Positions 51,650-61,036 of a DNA stretch of 64,000 nt are shown here, one piece after another; positions within the stretch are counted from its first letter, which is position 1, and every line of letters begins with the position of its first letter. Under the pieces are notes generated by a model. It made no database searches and had not been told where the DNA came from. It saw only the letters and a program-made list of their open reading frames with translations. The stretch is from Phenylobacterium sp. NIBR 498073 (GTDB taxonomy: Bacteria; Pseudomonadota; Alphaproteobacteria; Caulobacterales; Caulobacteraceae), in the NCBI RefSeq assembly GCF_027286305.1, contig NZ_CP114599.1, positions 186,001 through 250,000 of the forward strand, given 5' to 3'. Made by a program: the position numbers and the translations under genes.

Positions 51650-53172
51650 TCCGCACGGCGGTCATCCTGTTCCTGGTCGCCGCCCTCGCGACCGCCATGC
51701 TGGCGATCACCGGCGAGCCGGGCCACGCCAGCGTCGTCTGGCTGGGCTGGCGGGCGGACATGACCGCCGCGGCCTTCGTGCTGATCACCCTCTTGGTCGC
51801 GCTGTCGGCGATGCTGGCCTGGCGGCTGCTGGTCTGGGCGGCCGAGGCGCCGCGCCGGGCCGAGCGGACGCGCGCCGAGGCCAAGCGGCGGCAGGCCAAC
51901 GAGGTGCTGACCCGCGGCTTCGTGGCGGTCGCGGCCGGCGACGGGCTGGAGGCGCGGCGGCTGGCCGCGAAAGCCGCCGACCTCGCCGACGAGGCGCCGG
52001 GCCTGGTGCGGGTGCTGGCGGCCCAGGCGGCCGAGGCCGCCGGCGACGCGGTCGCCGCCCAGGCCGCCTACACCGCCATGCTCAGCCTGCCTGACATGCG
52101 GCTGGCCGGGCGCAAGGGGCTGATGCAGCTGGCGCTGGCCCAGGGCGACCGGGCCGCCGCCACGACCCACGCCGAGGCCGCCTATGGCGAGCCGCGCACC
52201 GCCCGCTGGGCCTGGCGTGCGGTGCTCGAGGCGCGGCTGGAGGCCAGCGACTGGGACGGCGCACGCGAGCTGGCCAAGGGCGCGTTGGAGCGCAAGATCA
52301 TCTCGCCGCTGGTCGCCGACCGGGCGCGGGCCGCGCTGCTCGCCGCCTCGGCCGCCCAGCTCGAAGCCGACGCCGATCCCAAGCGCCGCGCCCAGGCGCT
52401 GGAGCGCGCGGTCGAAGCCGCCAAGCTGCAGCCGGGCTTCGCGCCCGGGGTGGTGATGGCCGCGCGCCTGCTAAGCGGCGACGGCAAGGCCGGCCGCGCG
52501 GCGCAGGCGCTGGAGAACGCCTGGAAGGCCGCGCCGCATCCGGCGCTGTGGTTGGCCTATCGCGACCTGAAGACCGACGAGACCCCGCGCCAGCGCGGCG
52601 AGCGGCTGTGGCGGCTGGCCGCGCTGAACCCGGGCGAGCGCGAGAGCCGCATCCTGCTGGTCGAACAGGCGCTGATCGCCGGCGACCCCGAGCGGGCCCA
52701 AGAGGCGGCCCGGGAGCTGGCCTCCGAACCCGTCACCGCCCGCATCGCCGGGCTGTTTGCGCGCGCCGCCTTCGCCGCCGGCCAGCCGGACGAGGCGCGG
52801 GTCTGGATGGCCCGCGGGCTCGGCGCGCCGCAGGAGCCGGACTGGTCCGATCTCGACCCCGAGGGCCGCGCCTTCGCCTACCAGCCGGCCGACTGGGCCC
52901 GGTTGGTGGTCAGCTTCGCCGAGAGCGGCGAGCTGATCCATCCGCGCCACGAGCGGCGCGAGCGGACCCTGGGCGAGCTGCCTGAATTGCCGATTTCCTA
53001 TGCCGATTCAGCAGTTTTGCTGGCCGGGCACGAGGCGGCGTCGACCCCCTACGACATCGCCGACGGTGTCTATGAGGACGACGAGCCGCCGCCGCCGCCG
53101 GCCCCGCGCGGCGGTGATCGACGGCCATCTGGAAGGCGGCGCTTGGCGAGCGCGCCGAGAGTCGCTAAGTAG
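51646..53172 (+). CDS. hemY: HemY-family TPR membrane protein
   Basis: A 508-residue protein of the proteobacterial HemY group (not the protoporphyrinogen oxidase of Gram-positives). Two N-terminal transmembrane helices (about residues 3-22 and 40-62) precede a HemY N-domain and TPR-like helical repeats (for example ALAQGDRAAATTHAEAAYG and ARELASEPVTARIAG). The last 60 residues are Pro-rich and basic. It ends the hemC-hemD-mitofilin-hemY operon and is followed 42 bases later by tRNA-Thr. Its role in tetrapyrrole metabolism is indirect. Confidence 0.9.
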   Translation: MIRTAVILFLVAALATAMLAITGEPGHASVVWLGWRADMTAAAFVLITLLVALSAMLAWRLLVWAAEAPRRAERTRAEAKRRQANEVLTRGFVAVAAGDGLEARRLAAKAADLADEAPGLVRVLAAQAAEAAGDAVAAQAAYTAMLSLPDMRLAGRKGLMQLALAQGDRAAATTHAEAAYGEPRTARWAWRAVLEARLEASDWDGARELAKGALERKIISPLVADRARAALLAASAAQLEADADPKRRAQALERAVEAAKLQPGFAPGVVMAARLLSGDGKAGRAAQALENAWKAAPHPALWLAYRDLKTDETPRQRGERLWRLAALNPGERESRILLVEQALIAGDPERAQEAARELASEPVTARIAGLFARAAFAAGQPDEARVWMARGLGAPQEPDWSDLDPEGRAFAYQPADWARLVVSFAESGELIHPRHERRERTLGELPELPISYADSAVLLAGHEAASTPYDIADGVYEDDEPPPPPAPRGGDRRPSGRRRLASAPRVAK

Positions 53173-53214
53173 GCGCTCCCTCGCAGGCCAAATCGGCCGG
53201 CGAGCGCGTACCAG

Positions 53215-53290
53215 GCCGCTTTAGCTCAGCTGGTAGAGCACCTCATTCGTAATGAGGGGGTCACAGGTTCGAGTCCTGTAAGCGGCACCA
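53215..53290 (+). tRNA. tRNA-Thr (anticodon CGT), CCA encoded
   Basis: Cloverleaf: acceptor GCCGCTT (53215-53221) pairs with AAGCGGC (53280-53286), discriminator A, then CCA 53288-53290. D arm TAGCTCAGCTGGTAGAGC, anticodon arm CTCATT-CGT-AATGAG, T arm ACAGG-TTCGAGT-CCTGT. Anticodon CGT reads ACG (threonine). Confidence 0.96.
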
Positions 53291-53412
53291 TCTCCCTGAC
53301 ATCGACGTCACGACACCGGTTGGCGGCCAGGCTGTGCGCGACCTGTGCATGGTCCACGAAAAAGGGCGCGGCTGGAGCCGCGCCCTTCGTTCGGTGAGCC
53401 GGGGTCGGTCCC

Positions 53413-54309
53413 TTAGGTGTTCGGGGCCGGGGCCGGGGCGGCCGGAGCCGCCGGCTTGGCGGCCGGCTTGGCCGGGTCGGGCTTGTACTTGTCGTTGTAG
53501 GTGATCTTGTCCTGCGCGCCTTTGCGGATCGCTTCAATCTGGCGGTTGACGGCCTCCTGGGTGCGCATCTGCTTCAGGCCGGCGGTGGCGTAGTTGATCG
53601 CCCGCTCGCCGGTGAACGGCAGGGTGCGGCTCTCGCGGATCTGGTTGACGAACACGGCGTTGCCGCGCGGGAAGATGAAGATCTCGCCGGCCGGCAGCTT
53701 CATCAGGGTCTGGGTCAGGCCCTCCGGCGCGTTCAGCGTGTCGAGCACGGTGGTGGTGCGCTGGAAGTCGAGGTTCTCGCGGCCGAGCACGGCCTCGACC
53801 TGCTCAAGCGTGGTCAGCGGTTCGAACTGCTTCATCAGTTCGGGGCTGAACTTGCCGACCACGATCTGGTCGACGACCATCACGCGGCGGTCGGCGAACA
53901 TGTGCGGATGCTCGGCGACGAACTTCTCGGCCTCGGCGCGCGAGGGGTTGACCACGGTCGAGGCGACCTTGCGCTGCATGGCGCCGACCAGCATCGATTC
54001 CTTGGCCTGCATTTCCTGCTGGGCGAAGGCCGGGGTCTTGTCGAGCTTCTGTTCCTTGGCGGTCTGGGCCAGCAGCTTGCGGGTGATGATCGACTGCAGC
54101 GCGGCCTGTTCCATCGCCTTGCGCTGGGTCGCGTCCGCCGCGGACGCGCCGCCGAGCTCGCGGTTGAGTTCGGTGACCGTAATCTCCTCGCCGTTCACCG
54201 TGGCGACGACCTGACCCTTGGGGGCCTTGGAGCCGCCGCCGATCATGCCGCAGCCGCTCATGGCCACGCAGGCGAGCAGCGCTGCGCCATGAGTCCAGTT
54301 CAATTTCAT
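53413..54309 (-). CDS. EpsD-type peptidyl-prolyl cis-trans isomerase lipoprotein
   Basis: From ATG 54309 (GGGAGAAACC upstream) the 298-residue protein has a lipoprotein signal with MSGC lipobox (residues 17-20) and a SurA-N/parvulin-type domain: VVATVNGEEITVTELNREL (about 33-51) and a helical region LQSIITRKLLAQTAKEQKLDKTPAFAQQ (about 75-102), followed by a PPIase-like part and a Pro/Ala-rich C-tail. Such proteins were named EpsD in exopolysaccharide loci; here no polysaccharide genes are adjacent. Likely a periplasmic chaperone or isomerase anchored by lipid. Activity not proven. Confidence 0.85.
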   Translation of the reverse strand: MKLNWTHGAALLACVAMSGCGMIGGGSKAPKGQVVATVNGEEITVTELNRELGGASAADATQRKAMEQAALQSIITRKLLAQTAKEQKLDKTPAFAQQEMQAKESMLVGAMQRKVASTVVNPSRAEAEKFVAEHPHMFADRRVMVVDQIVVGKFSPELMKQFEPLTTLEQVEAVLGRENLDFQRTTTVLDTLNAPEGLTQTLMKLPAGEIFIFPRGNAVFVNQIRESRTLPFTGERAINYATAGLKQMRTQEAVNRQIEAIRKGAQDKITYNDKYKPDPAKPAAKPAAPAAPAPAPNT

Positions 54310-54612
54310 CGGTTTCTCCCCGAGTAAGCCGTACAGGCCTCGCCGATAGCGGCGCACCACGTTGGCGGGCGCCGGTCAACCTTGGCTGGCCGTTGCTCTG
54401 TTTAACCCTGAAACATCTTAAGCTGTCACGAACAGCGATCTTCGGCGAGCCGTGACCGGGCTGCGACGAAGCGCGCCGGCGGCGGCGCGCGCGTCAGGGT
54501 GGTTTTCGTGCCGATTGGTGTTGCAACTCAAGGCCGGACACGGGAAAACGCCAGCCGCACCGCGCGGCCAGCGCCGCGGCGGGTCCGCCGACGAGGTCCC
54601 CAGTCCCAACCG
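54310..54612. other. Divergent promoter region between isomerase lipoprotein and zinc-ribbon genes
   Basis: Holds no credible gene. An AT-rich patch at 54405-54440 (ACATCTTAAGCTGTCAC) probably contains promoters for the divergent genes at 54309 and 54613. The stretch 54460-54560 is GC-rich and featureless. Confidence 0.45.
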
Positions 54613-54900
54613 ATGAGCGACGAACCCAAGCGCCGCCCGATTCTGTCCCTGAAGAATCCTCCGAAGGTCGTCGTGCCCGAGGGGCCGAAGCGCCCTGCGC
54701 CGCCGCCAGCCCCGCCGCCTCCGCCGCAGTACGACTGGAAGTGCAAGCCCTGCGGCGCGGGGCTGTCGATCGAAGATCACCTGACCGACGAGGTCGTGAT
54801 CCGCTGCCCGTCGTGCAACGCCAAGCTCGGCACGGTCGCCGATTTCCGCGCCGACCCGCCGCCGACCCGCCTGCGGGCGCGCCCGACCAAGCGCGCCTAG
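54613..54900 (+). CDS. Zinc-ribbon protein with proline-rich linker, 95 residues
   Basis: ATG 54613 begins MSDEPKRRPILSLKNPPKVV, followed by a proline tract (APPPAPPPPPQ, residues 29-39) and a zinc ribbon with CKPC and CPSC pairs spaced by 20 residues (CKPCGAGLSIEDHL...IRCPSCNAKLG). Small alphaproteobacterial proteins of this type (CPxCG zinc ribbon) are of unknown function, perhaps protein-protein adapters. The upstream open frame lacks a ribosome site. Stop 13 bases from the convergent sirtuin stop. Confidence 0.8.
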   Translation: MSDEPKRRPILSLKNPPKVVVPEGPKRPAPPPAPPPPPQYDWKCKPCGAGLSIEDHLTDEVVIRCPSCNAKLGTVADFRADPPPTRLRARPTKRA

Positions 54901-54913
54901 CGTCCTGGGCGGG

Positions 54914-55657
54914 TCAGCCGCCGACCACCTGCGACATCACCGGTCCGATCTCGTCGTGCAGCACGATGTCGGCCACCGCGTCCTGGTCGGTGGGCTCACG
55001 GTTGACGATCGCCAGGGTCGCGCCGTTGCGCTTGGCCATCAGCGGGAAGCCGGCGGCCGGATAAACCACCAGAGACGAGCCGAGCACCAGGAAGAGGTCG
55101 CAGCCGAGAGTCTGGGCCTCCGCTCGGTCCATCGGCTCCGGCGGCATCGACTGGCCGAACGAGATGGTCGCCGATTTCACCAGGCCGCCGCAGGCGCGAC
55201 AGACCGGGATTTCGCCGCGCTGGGTGAAGCTTTCGCGAAAATCTTCGAACTCGTGACGCAGGCCGCAGGCCAGGCAGCGCGCATAGTGCGCATTGCCGTG
55301 CAGCTCGATGACCTTGTCGTCCGGCACTCCGGACTCCTGGTGCAGGTTGTCGACGTTCTGGGTGATGACCGCGCTGGCCCTACCGTCGGCGACCAGCTTG
55401 GCGACGGCGGTATGGCCGTCGTTGGGGCGCGCGCCGGTCCACTTGGCGGCGCCGGAGAACACGCGCGTCCAGGCCTCGCGGCGGCGGGCCTCGTCGCCGA
55501 CGAACTCCTGGAAGTAGATCGGCTTCATCTTGCTCCACACCCCGCCAGGGCTGCGGAAATCGGGCACGCCGGACTCGGTGGAGATGCCGGCCCCGGTAAA
55601 CACCACGATGCGGCGCGCCTTCGCGATCGCCTCCGCCAGCTGCGCGCGTCCGGCCAT
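54914..55657 (-). CDS. cobB: Sirtuin NAD-dependent protein deacylase
   Basis: A 247-residue Sir2/CobB enzyme: FTGAGISTESGVPDFRSPGGVW (NAD-binding; residues 19-40), TQNVDNLHQESG (catalytic His after, about 96-107), HGNAHYARCLACG and CRACGGLVKSATISFG with two CxxC zinc pairs, FLVLGSSLVVYPA. Removes acetyl or longer acyl groups from lysines; acetyl-CoA synthetase (encoded at 10346) is a classical target in other bacteria, but linkage here is inference. Start ATG 55657 has AAGGAGG upstream. Divergent from the first chemoreceptor. Confidence 0.95.
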   Translation of the reverse strand: MAGRAQLAEAIAKARRIVVFTGAGISTESGVPDFRSPGGVWSKMKPIYFQEFVGDEARRREAWTRVFSGAAKWTGARPNDGHTAVAKLVADGRASAVITQNVDNLHQESGVPDDKVIELHGNAHYARCLACGLRHEFEDFRESFTQRGEIPVCRACGGLVKSATISFGQSMPPEPMDRAEAQTLGCDLFLVLGSSLVVYPAAGFPLMAKRNGATLAIVNREPTDQDAVADIVLHDEIGPVMSQVVGG

Positions 55658-55747
55658 ATGTCTCCTCCTTGCCGCCCTCGGCGTCAGAAAGAGGGGTAGC
55701 GCGTCGCGGCCCGCAACGCCACGCCGGTATGGCTGGGATTTTCAAAG

Positions 55748-55778
55748 GTATTACCTGGCGTTGGCGCCAAGTATTACC
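55748..55778. promoter_or_regulatory. Repeats and palindrome upstream of the first chemoreceptor
   Basis: GTATTACC occurs at 55749-55756 and 55771-55778, flanking the perfect palindrome TTGGCGCCAA (55761-55770). Further AT-rich palindromes (TCGATATAATCGA, ATTAATCACGATTAAT) follow toward the gene. This 31-base array lies in the divergent space between the sirtuin and the chemoreceptor and could bind a regulator. Confidence 0.45.
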
Positions 55779-55933
55779 GTCGATCGTCGATATAATCGAC
55801 ATTAATGTGTCGCGTATGTGGCCCATCTAGACTTTGCCTGCGACAATCTGTCAGGCCATCATTAATCACGATTAATAATCCAGAAGCCTGTGAGTGCTTC
55901 AATGATCTGATCTGTACTGTTTGGTGGCTCACA

Positions 55934-57841
55934 GTGAATTTCAGTAACGCGCGTATTTCCGCGAAGTTGATCATGGCGTTCGCCGTGATCCTTTCAGTTT
56001 TCACCTTGGCCTCCGCGGCCGTGTTCATGAGCCTCAGCGCCACCGTGAAGGCGGCCGAGCAGAACAATGTGAGCAATCTCAACATCCAGGACGTGACCGC
56101 AGTGCTCAATCACGCGGTCGAACAACAGAACGCGGCGCGCGGTTTCGCGGCGACGCGCAACGCTGACTTCCTGAAGAACTACGAAACTGACGGCGCGACC
56201 GCCGACAAGAGCCTGGAAGCTTTCGCCGGCCGCACGACGCGGCCCGAGCAGAAGGAGCGCGCGACGCGCCTGAAAGCCGAACTCGCGGCATGGCGCACCA
56301 GGAACGACGAGATCATCGCCCTGGCGCGGGACCCGGCTACGGAGTTCCAGGCGTTGGCGATGATCGACGAAGTGCGCCTGCTGAAGGTGCGTGAAGTCCA
56401 GGGCGAAATCCTCACCGCCCAACGCAAGCTTGTCGCCGAGCGCTGGCGCCAGCAGCAGGACGCGATTTCCCAGGCGCGCATGACCCTTGTCGGCGGCAGC
56501 CTGATCGCGATCCTCGCCGCTGCGGCCATGGCCTGGCTGCTGTCGCGGGCCATCGCCACCCCGGTCAGCGCCATGACGCGGACGATGGACCGGCTGGCCG
56601 GCGGCGATAACACCGTCGAGGTGCCGGCGGTCGGCCGCAAGGACGAGATCGGCCAGATGGCTAACGCCGTGCTGGCCTTCAAGGAGGCCGCGATTCAGAA
56701 AATGCGGGTCGAGGCCGAGGTCGCCGAACAGCGCGCCGCCGCCGAGCTCGAGCGCCAGGCCCGCGAAGAGGAGAAGGCCCGCGAGGCCGAGCAGGACGCG
56801 ATCGCCATCGGCTCGCTGGCCGAAGCACTGGGCAAGTTGGCCCATGGCGACCTGACCTATCGCATCACCGCCGCCTTCGCGCCGAAGGCCGAGCAGTTGA
56901 AGACCGACTTCAACGCCGCCGTCGCGACCTTGCAGAACACCATGAAGGTGATCAGCGGCAACACCACGAGCATGCGCTCGGGCGCCGGCGAGATTAGCCA
57001 GGCCGCCGACGACCTGTCGCGCCGCACCGAACAGCAGGCCGCCAGCCTGGAAGAGACCGCCGCGGCGCTGGACCAGATCACCGCCACGGTCCGCAAGACC
57101 GCCGAGGGCGCCAACCACGCCCGCGAAGTGGTCGAGACCGCCCGCACCGATGCCGAGCGCAGCGCCAACATCGTGCAGCGGGCGACCGCGGCGATGGGCG
57201 AGATCGAGGACAGCTCCAAGCAGATCGGCCAGATCATCGGCGTGATCGACGAGATCGCCTTCCAGACCAACCTGCTGGCCCTGAACGCAGGGGTCGAAGC
57301 GGCCCGCGCCGGCGACGCCGGCAAAGGCTTCGCGGTCGTCGCCTCCGAGGTCCGGGCCCTGGCCCAGCGCTCGGCCGAGGCGGCCAAGGAGATCAAGACC
57401 CTGATCAACGCCTCCAGCGCCCAGGTCGGCCAGGGCGTCGACCTGGTGGCCGAGACCGGCAAGGCGCTGCAGCGCATCGCCTCCCAAGTGGCCGAGATCA
57501 ACGCCTCGGTATCCGAGATCGCGGCCAGCGCCCAGGAGCAGGCGGTCGGCCTGCAGCAGGTCAACACCGCCGTTAATCAGATGGATCAGGTTACGCAGCA
57601 GAATGCGGCCATGGTCGAAGAGTCCACAGCCGCCAGCCATGCGCTCGCCAATGAAGCCGTCGAGCTCGCCCGTCTCATGGGCCAGTTCTCGATCGGCCAG
57701 GACCAAGGCCGCCCGATCGTCAGCAAAACCTCTGCGCCGCGCATCAGCAAGCCTGTCGCGACGCGGGGACTCAGCTCCGGCGCCGCCACCGCGGCGAAGC
57801 TCGAGCCGGTCGGAGAAACCGACACTTGGGAGGAATTCTGA
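55934..57841 (+). CDS. Methyl-accepting chemotaxis protein (transmembrane), ends WEEF
   Basis: A 635-residue receptor: first transmembrane helix ([24 protein letters not shown], about 10-33), periplasmic four-helix-type sensor (about 35-185), second helix ([20 protein letters not shown], about 188-207), HAMP ([23 protein letters not shown]), linker coiled coil, second HAMP-like stretch, and MA signalling hairpin with tip [21 protein letters not shown] (near 465). C-terminus DTWEEF is a CheR/CheB-tether type motif. GTG 55934 is preferred: it gives the [12 protein letters not shown] opening, though ribosome site is weak; the frame continues upstream. cheW follows with 1-base overlap. Confidence 0.92.
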   Translation: MNFSNARISAKLIMAFAVILSVFTLASAAVFMSLSATVKAAEQNNVSNLNIQDVTAVLNHAVEQQNAARGFAATRNADFLKNYETDGATADKSLEAFAGRTTRPEQKERATRLKAELAAWRTRNDEIIALARDPATEFQALAMIDEVRLLKVREVQGEILTAQRKLVAERWRQQQDAISQARMTLVGGSLIAILAAAAMAWLLSRAIATPVSAMTRTMDRLAGGDNTVEVPAVGRKDEIGQMANAVLAFKEAAIQKMRVEAEVAEQRAAAELERQAREEEKAREAEQDAIAIGSLAEALGKLAHGDLTYRITAAFAPKAEQLKTDFNAAVATLQNTMKVISGNTTSMRSGAGEISQAADDLSRRTEQQAASLEETAAALDQITATVRKTAEGANHAREVVETARTDAERSANIVQRATAAMGEIEDSSKQIGQIIGVIDEIAFQTNLLALNAGVEAARAGDAGKGFAVVASEVRALAQRSAEAAKEIKTLINASSAQVGQGVDLVAETGKALQRIASQVAEINASVSEIAASAQEQAVGLQQVNTAVNQMDQVTQQNAAMVEESTAASHALANEAVELARLMGQFSIGQDQGRPIVSKTSAPRISKPVATRGLSSGAATAAKLEPVGETDTWEEF

Positions 57842-58305
57842 TGGAAGCCCAAACGCGCATCCCTTCGCCGGGCGCCGAGTTGATCTCGGTCCGCATCGGC
57901 GAGCAGGCTTATGCGATCGACATCATGGCTGTGCGCGAAATCCGCGGTTGGTCGGCGGCCACGCCGCTGCCGCACGCTCCGTCGCACGTGTTGGGGATGA
58001 TGAACCTGCGCGGCGCGATCCTGCCGGTCATCGACCTCGGCGCGCGGCTGGGCCTTGGCCCGGCCAATCCCAGCGCCTCGTCGGTGGTGGTGGTGGCGCA
58101 GATCGGCGAGGCCCAGATGGGCCTGGTGGTCGATGCGGTGTCCGACATCCTGACCGTGACCGAGGGGCTGATCCAGCCGCCGCCGGAAGTCGGCAGTCCG
58201 GAATCGACCGCCTATGTCAGCGGCGTGATGACCACCGACACCGGGATCGTCTCGCTGTTGTCGCTTGACCACATCCTGCCGCCGGACATCGCGGCCGCAG
58301 CCTAA
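57841..58305 (+). CDS. cheW: CheW chemotaxis coupling protein
   Basis: A 154-residue CheW linking receptors to CheA: ISVRIGEQAYAIDIMAVREIRGW (residues 15-37), VLGMMNLRGAILPVIDLGARLG (about 55-76, the conserved NLRG-PVIDL core), and VVVAQIGEAQMGLVVDAVSDIL. The ATG overlaps the stop of the upstream receptor (TGATG at 57839-57843). It lies between two receptors with related signalling domains, a compact receptor-CheW-receptor arrangement. CheA and other Che genes are not in the window. Confidence 0.95.
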   Translation: MEAQTRIPSPGAELISVRIGEQAYAIDIMAVREIRGWSAATPLPHAPSHVLGMMNLRGAILPVIDLGARLGLGPANPSASSVVVVAQIGEAQMGLVVDAVSDILTVTEGLIQPPPEVGSPESTAYVSGVMTTDTGIVSLLSLDHILPPDIAAAA

Positions 58306-58359
58306 AGCCGGTCCGCCAGGGACCAGTGCAGTTCAGTCAGTCGTCGGGGGTATTTTAAA

Positions 58360-60663
58360 GTGCTGGCTCGTCTATCCATCGCATGGAAACTCATGCTTGC
58401 GGCTGGCTGCGCCATCGGCGCGCTGCTGCTGCTGGCCGCGGCCCTGGTGGCCGCCAACGCCAGCGGCATCGTCCGCGACCTGTCCAATGACAACGCGCAG
58501 GCCCTGGCCGGCAAGGCCGCCGCCGAGGTGGCCAGCGACATCGGCGAGATCCAGGGTCTGGGCCGCTCGATGGCCCAGACCCTGGGCGCCGCCCACGCCG
58601 CCGGCGTGCGCGACCGCAAGGTGCTGAGCGAGATGATCAAGCCGGCGGCTTCGGCCTCGCCGATGATCCTCGGCGCCTGGTTCATGGAGATCCCCAACGC
58701 GCTGGACGGCCAGGACGAGGCCCATATGGGCCAGGTGGACTCCGGCTCCAACAAGCTCGGTCAATTCACGCCCTACTGGGTGAACAACAACGGCTCGCTG
58801 AGCCTGGAGCCGCTGGACACCGGCAGCGACTACGACCAGCCTTTCTACCAGACCAGCTTCAAGAGCCAGAAGGCGGCGATCGTCGAGCCCTATCCCTACG
58901 AGGTGGGCGGCAAGACCATCTCGATGACCTCGGTCACCTTCCCGGTGATGTCGAACGGCCAGCTGATCGGCGTGGCCGGCATCGACCTGGCGCTGGACGA
59001 CGTCTCCAAGCAGCTCGACGCTCTGCGCCCGTTCGGCGACGGCCGGGTCATGCTGGTCTCGCCGGCCGCCAATTGGGTCTCGCACCCCGACGCCAAGCTG
59101 CGCATGAAGCCCTACGCCGACACCGGCGCGGCCGAACTCAAGGGCGCGATGTCGAGCGGCCAGTCCGTGCTGCTCAGCGGCCTGGACCAGCCGGCCGGCA
59201 AGGTCGAGCGTCTGGTCACGCCGGCCCCGCTGCCGGGCCTGAACTCGACCTGGGCGGTGGTCATGGACGTGCCGACCAAGCACATCACCGGCCCGGCCCG
59301 CCAACTGGCGATTTGGCTGGCGGTCGGCGGTGTGGTGATCCTGGGCCTGGTGCTCGGCGCGCTGTTCATCGCGGTCGGCAAGCTGGTGCGTCAGCCGCTG
59401 GCCGGCATCACCGCCGCGGTGGGCGAACTTTCCGCCGGGCGCTACGAGAAGCCGGTGGGCGGCGCCGACAAGCATGACGAGGTGGGCGAGATCGCCCGCG
59501 CCCTCGAAGGCTTCCGCCATGGCCTGGCCGAGAACCGCGCCCTGCGGGCCGGCCAGGAAGCGGCCAACGCCCAGGCCGAGGCCGAGCGGCGCCGGTCGGA
59601 GGCCGAGCGCGCCGCGGTGGCTGAACAGCAGGCCGTCGTGGTCACCGCCCTGGCCAAGGCGCTCGAGCGCCTGGCGCACGGCGACCTGACCGCCCGGGTC
59701 GAGGCCCAGGTGTCTCCGGAATACGAGGCGCTGAAGCACGACTTCAACGTCGCCATGAGCCAGCTGCAGAACACCATGGGTGTCGTGGTCGGGGCGACCT
59801 CGTCCATGCGCTCGGGCGCCGACGAGATCAGCAAGGCGGCCGACGATCTGTCGCGCCGCACCGAGCAGCAGGCGGCCAGCCTGGAAGAAACCGCCGCGGC
59901 GCTGGACCAGATCACGGCCACGGTCCGCAAGACCGCCGAGGGCGCCAACCACGCCCAGGGCGTGGTCGCCACCGCCCGCTCGAACGCCGCCGAAAGCGCC
60001 GACGTCGTGCAGCGGGCGACCGCGGCGATGGGCCAGATCGAAGACAGCTCCAAGCAGATCGGTCAGATCATCGGCGTGATCGACGAGATCGCCTTCCAGA
60101 CCAACCTGCTGGCCCTGAACGCGGGGGTCGAAGCCGCCCGCGCCGGCGACGCCGGCAAGGGCTTCGCGGTCGTCGCCTCCGAGGTCCGGGCCCTGGCCCA
60201 GCGTTCGGCCGAGGCGGCCAAGGAGATCAAGACCCTGATCAACGCCTCGAGCGCCCAGGTCGGCCAGGGCGTCAGTCTGGTGGCCGACACCGGCAAGGCG
60301 CTGCAGCTGATCGTCAGCCAGGTGGCCGAGATCAACGGCATCGTCACCGAGATCGCGGCTAGCGCCCAGGAGCAGGCGGTCGGCCTGCAGCAGGTCAACA
60401 CCGCCGTCAACCAGATGGACCAAGTGACCCAGCAGAACGCCGCCATGGTCGAGGAATCGACCGCCGCCAGCCACTCGCTGGCCGGCGAGGCGGTCGAGCT
60501 GGCCCGCCTGATCGGCCAGTTCAAGACCGACGAGCAGGGCGCCGCCGCGGCGTCGACTCGTGCGCCCGCGCCCGCGCCGCGCGCGGCTCCGGTCAAGCGC
60601 GTCGCGGTCGGCGGCGGCCGCAGCCTGCCGGCGGCCGAGGAAGAGGGCTGGGAGGAGTTTTAG
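58360..60663 (+). CDS. Methyl-accepting chemotaxis protein with Cache sensor domain, ends WEEF
   Basis: A 767-residue receptor. First helix (WKLMLAAGCAIGALLLLAAALVAAN, about 8-32), dCache-type periplasmic sensor (about 40-320; includes YWVNNNGSLSLEPLDTGSDYDQPFY and a DLALDDVSKQLDAL strand), second helix (LAIWLAVGGVVILGLVLGALFIAV, about 322-345), HAMP, linker, second HAMP-like segment, then an MA domain nearly identical to that of the receptor at 55934 through [21 protein letters not shown]. Ends EEEGWEEF. Start GTG 58360 (LARLSIAWKL). The cache fold suggests small-molecule sensing; ligand unknown. A short GC hairpin follows at 60684. Confidence 0.93.
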   Translation: MLARLSIAWKLMLAAGCAIGALLLLAAALVAANASGIVRDLSNDNAQALAGKAAAEVASDIGEIQGLGRSMAQTLGAAHAAGVRDRKVLSEMIKPAASASPMILGAWFMEIPNALDGQDEAHMGQVDSGSNKLGQFTPYWVNNNGSLSLEPLDTGSDYDQPFYQTSFKSQKAAIVEPYPYEVGGKTISMTSVTFPVMSNGQLIGVAGIDLALDDVSKQLDALRPFGDGRVMLVSPAANWVSHPDAKLRMKPYADTGAAELKGAMSSGQSVLLSGLDQPAGKVERLVTPAPLPGLNSTWAVVMDVPTKHITGPARQLAIWLAVGGVVILGLVLGALFIAVGKLVRQPLAGITAAVGELSAGRYEKPVGGADKHDEVGEIARALEGFRHGLAENRALRAGQEAANAQAEAERRRSEAERAAVAEQQAVVVTALAKALERLAHGDLTARVEAQVSPEYEALKHDFNVAMSQLQNTMGVVVGATSSMRSGADEISKAADDLSRRTEQQAASLEETAAALDQITATVRKTAEGANHAQGVVATARSNAAESADVVQRATAAMGQIEDSSKQIGQIIGVIDEIAFQTNLLALNAGVEAARAGDAGKGFAVVASEVRALAQRSAEAAKEIKTLINASSAQVGQGVSLVADTGKALQLIVSQVAEINGIVTEIAASAQEQAVGLQQVNTAVNQMDQVTQQNAAMVEESTAASHSLAGEAVELARLIGQFKTDEQGAAAASTRAPAPAPRAAPVKRVAVGGGRSLPAAEEEGWEEF

Positions 60664-60683
60664 GCTCGCCCCTTATCGCTCAC

Positions 60684-60700
60684 CCCGGCGAAGGCCGGGG
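60684..60700 (+). terminator. Short GC hairpin after the second chemoreceptor
   Basis: CCCGGCGAAGGCCGGGG folds as CCCGGC...GCCGGG with a GAAG loop. No T-tract follows, and it matches half of the inverted repeat at 7340, so it may be a mobile hairpin co-opted as a weak terminator. Confidence 0.5.
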
Positions 60701-60747
60701 TTCTGGCGGCGCTTCGGCCACGGCTGGAGCGCCGTTTGCGTGCCTGG

Positions 60748-61032
60748 CTAGGCGCTCGGCGGCGGGCCAAGCGCGGCGTGCGCCGCCGGCTCGTCCAGGC
60801 CGTCGATCTCGATCATCTTCAGGCGTGCGGTCTCGCCGGCGACGATGCGCACCGATGACTTGGGCCGCTTCAGGGTCTTGGCCAACAGGGCGACCAGCGC
60901 CGCATTGGCCGCGCCCTCGCTGGGCGGGGCGCTGACCCTGATCTTCAGATAGGGGCGGCCCTCCGGATCGAGGGCCCAGCCGTCCACGCCGTCGCGACCA
61001 CCCTTGGGCGTCAGCCGCACGGCCAGGCGCAC
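60748..61032 (-). CDS. DUF167 (YggU) family protein
   Basis: A 94-residue DUF167 protein: RLAVRLTPKGGRDGVDGW (residues 2-19), LKIRVSAPPSEGAANAALVALLAKTL and SVRIVAGETARLKMIEIDGL. Widely conserved, small, unknown biochemical role, regularly adjacent to yggT as here (4 bases after the YggT stop). Start ATG 61032. The two are likely co-transcribed. Confidence 0.92.
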   Translation of the reverse strand: MRLAVRLTPKGGRDGVDGWALDPEGRPYLKIRVSAPPSEGAANAALVALLAKTLKRPKSSVRIVAGETARLKMIEIDGLDEPAAHAALGPPPSA

Positions 61033-61036
61033 CGGT

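Noticed and set aside
55861..55876. CtrA-type box (TTAA-N7-TTAA) before the chemoreceptor
   Set aside because: The two TTAA are six bases apart, not seven, and no second site supports CtrA control.
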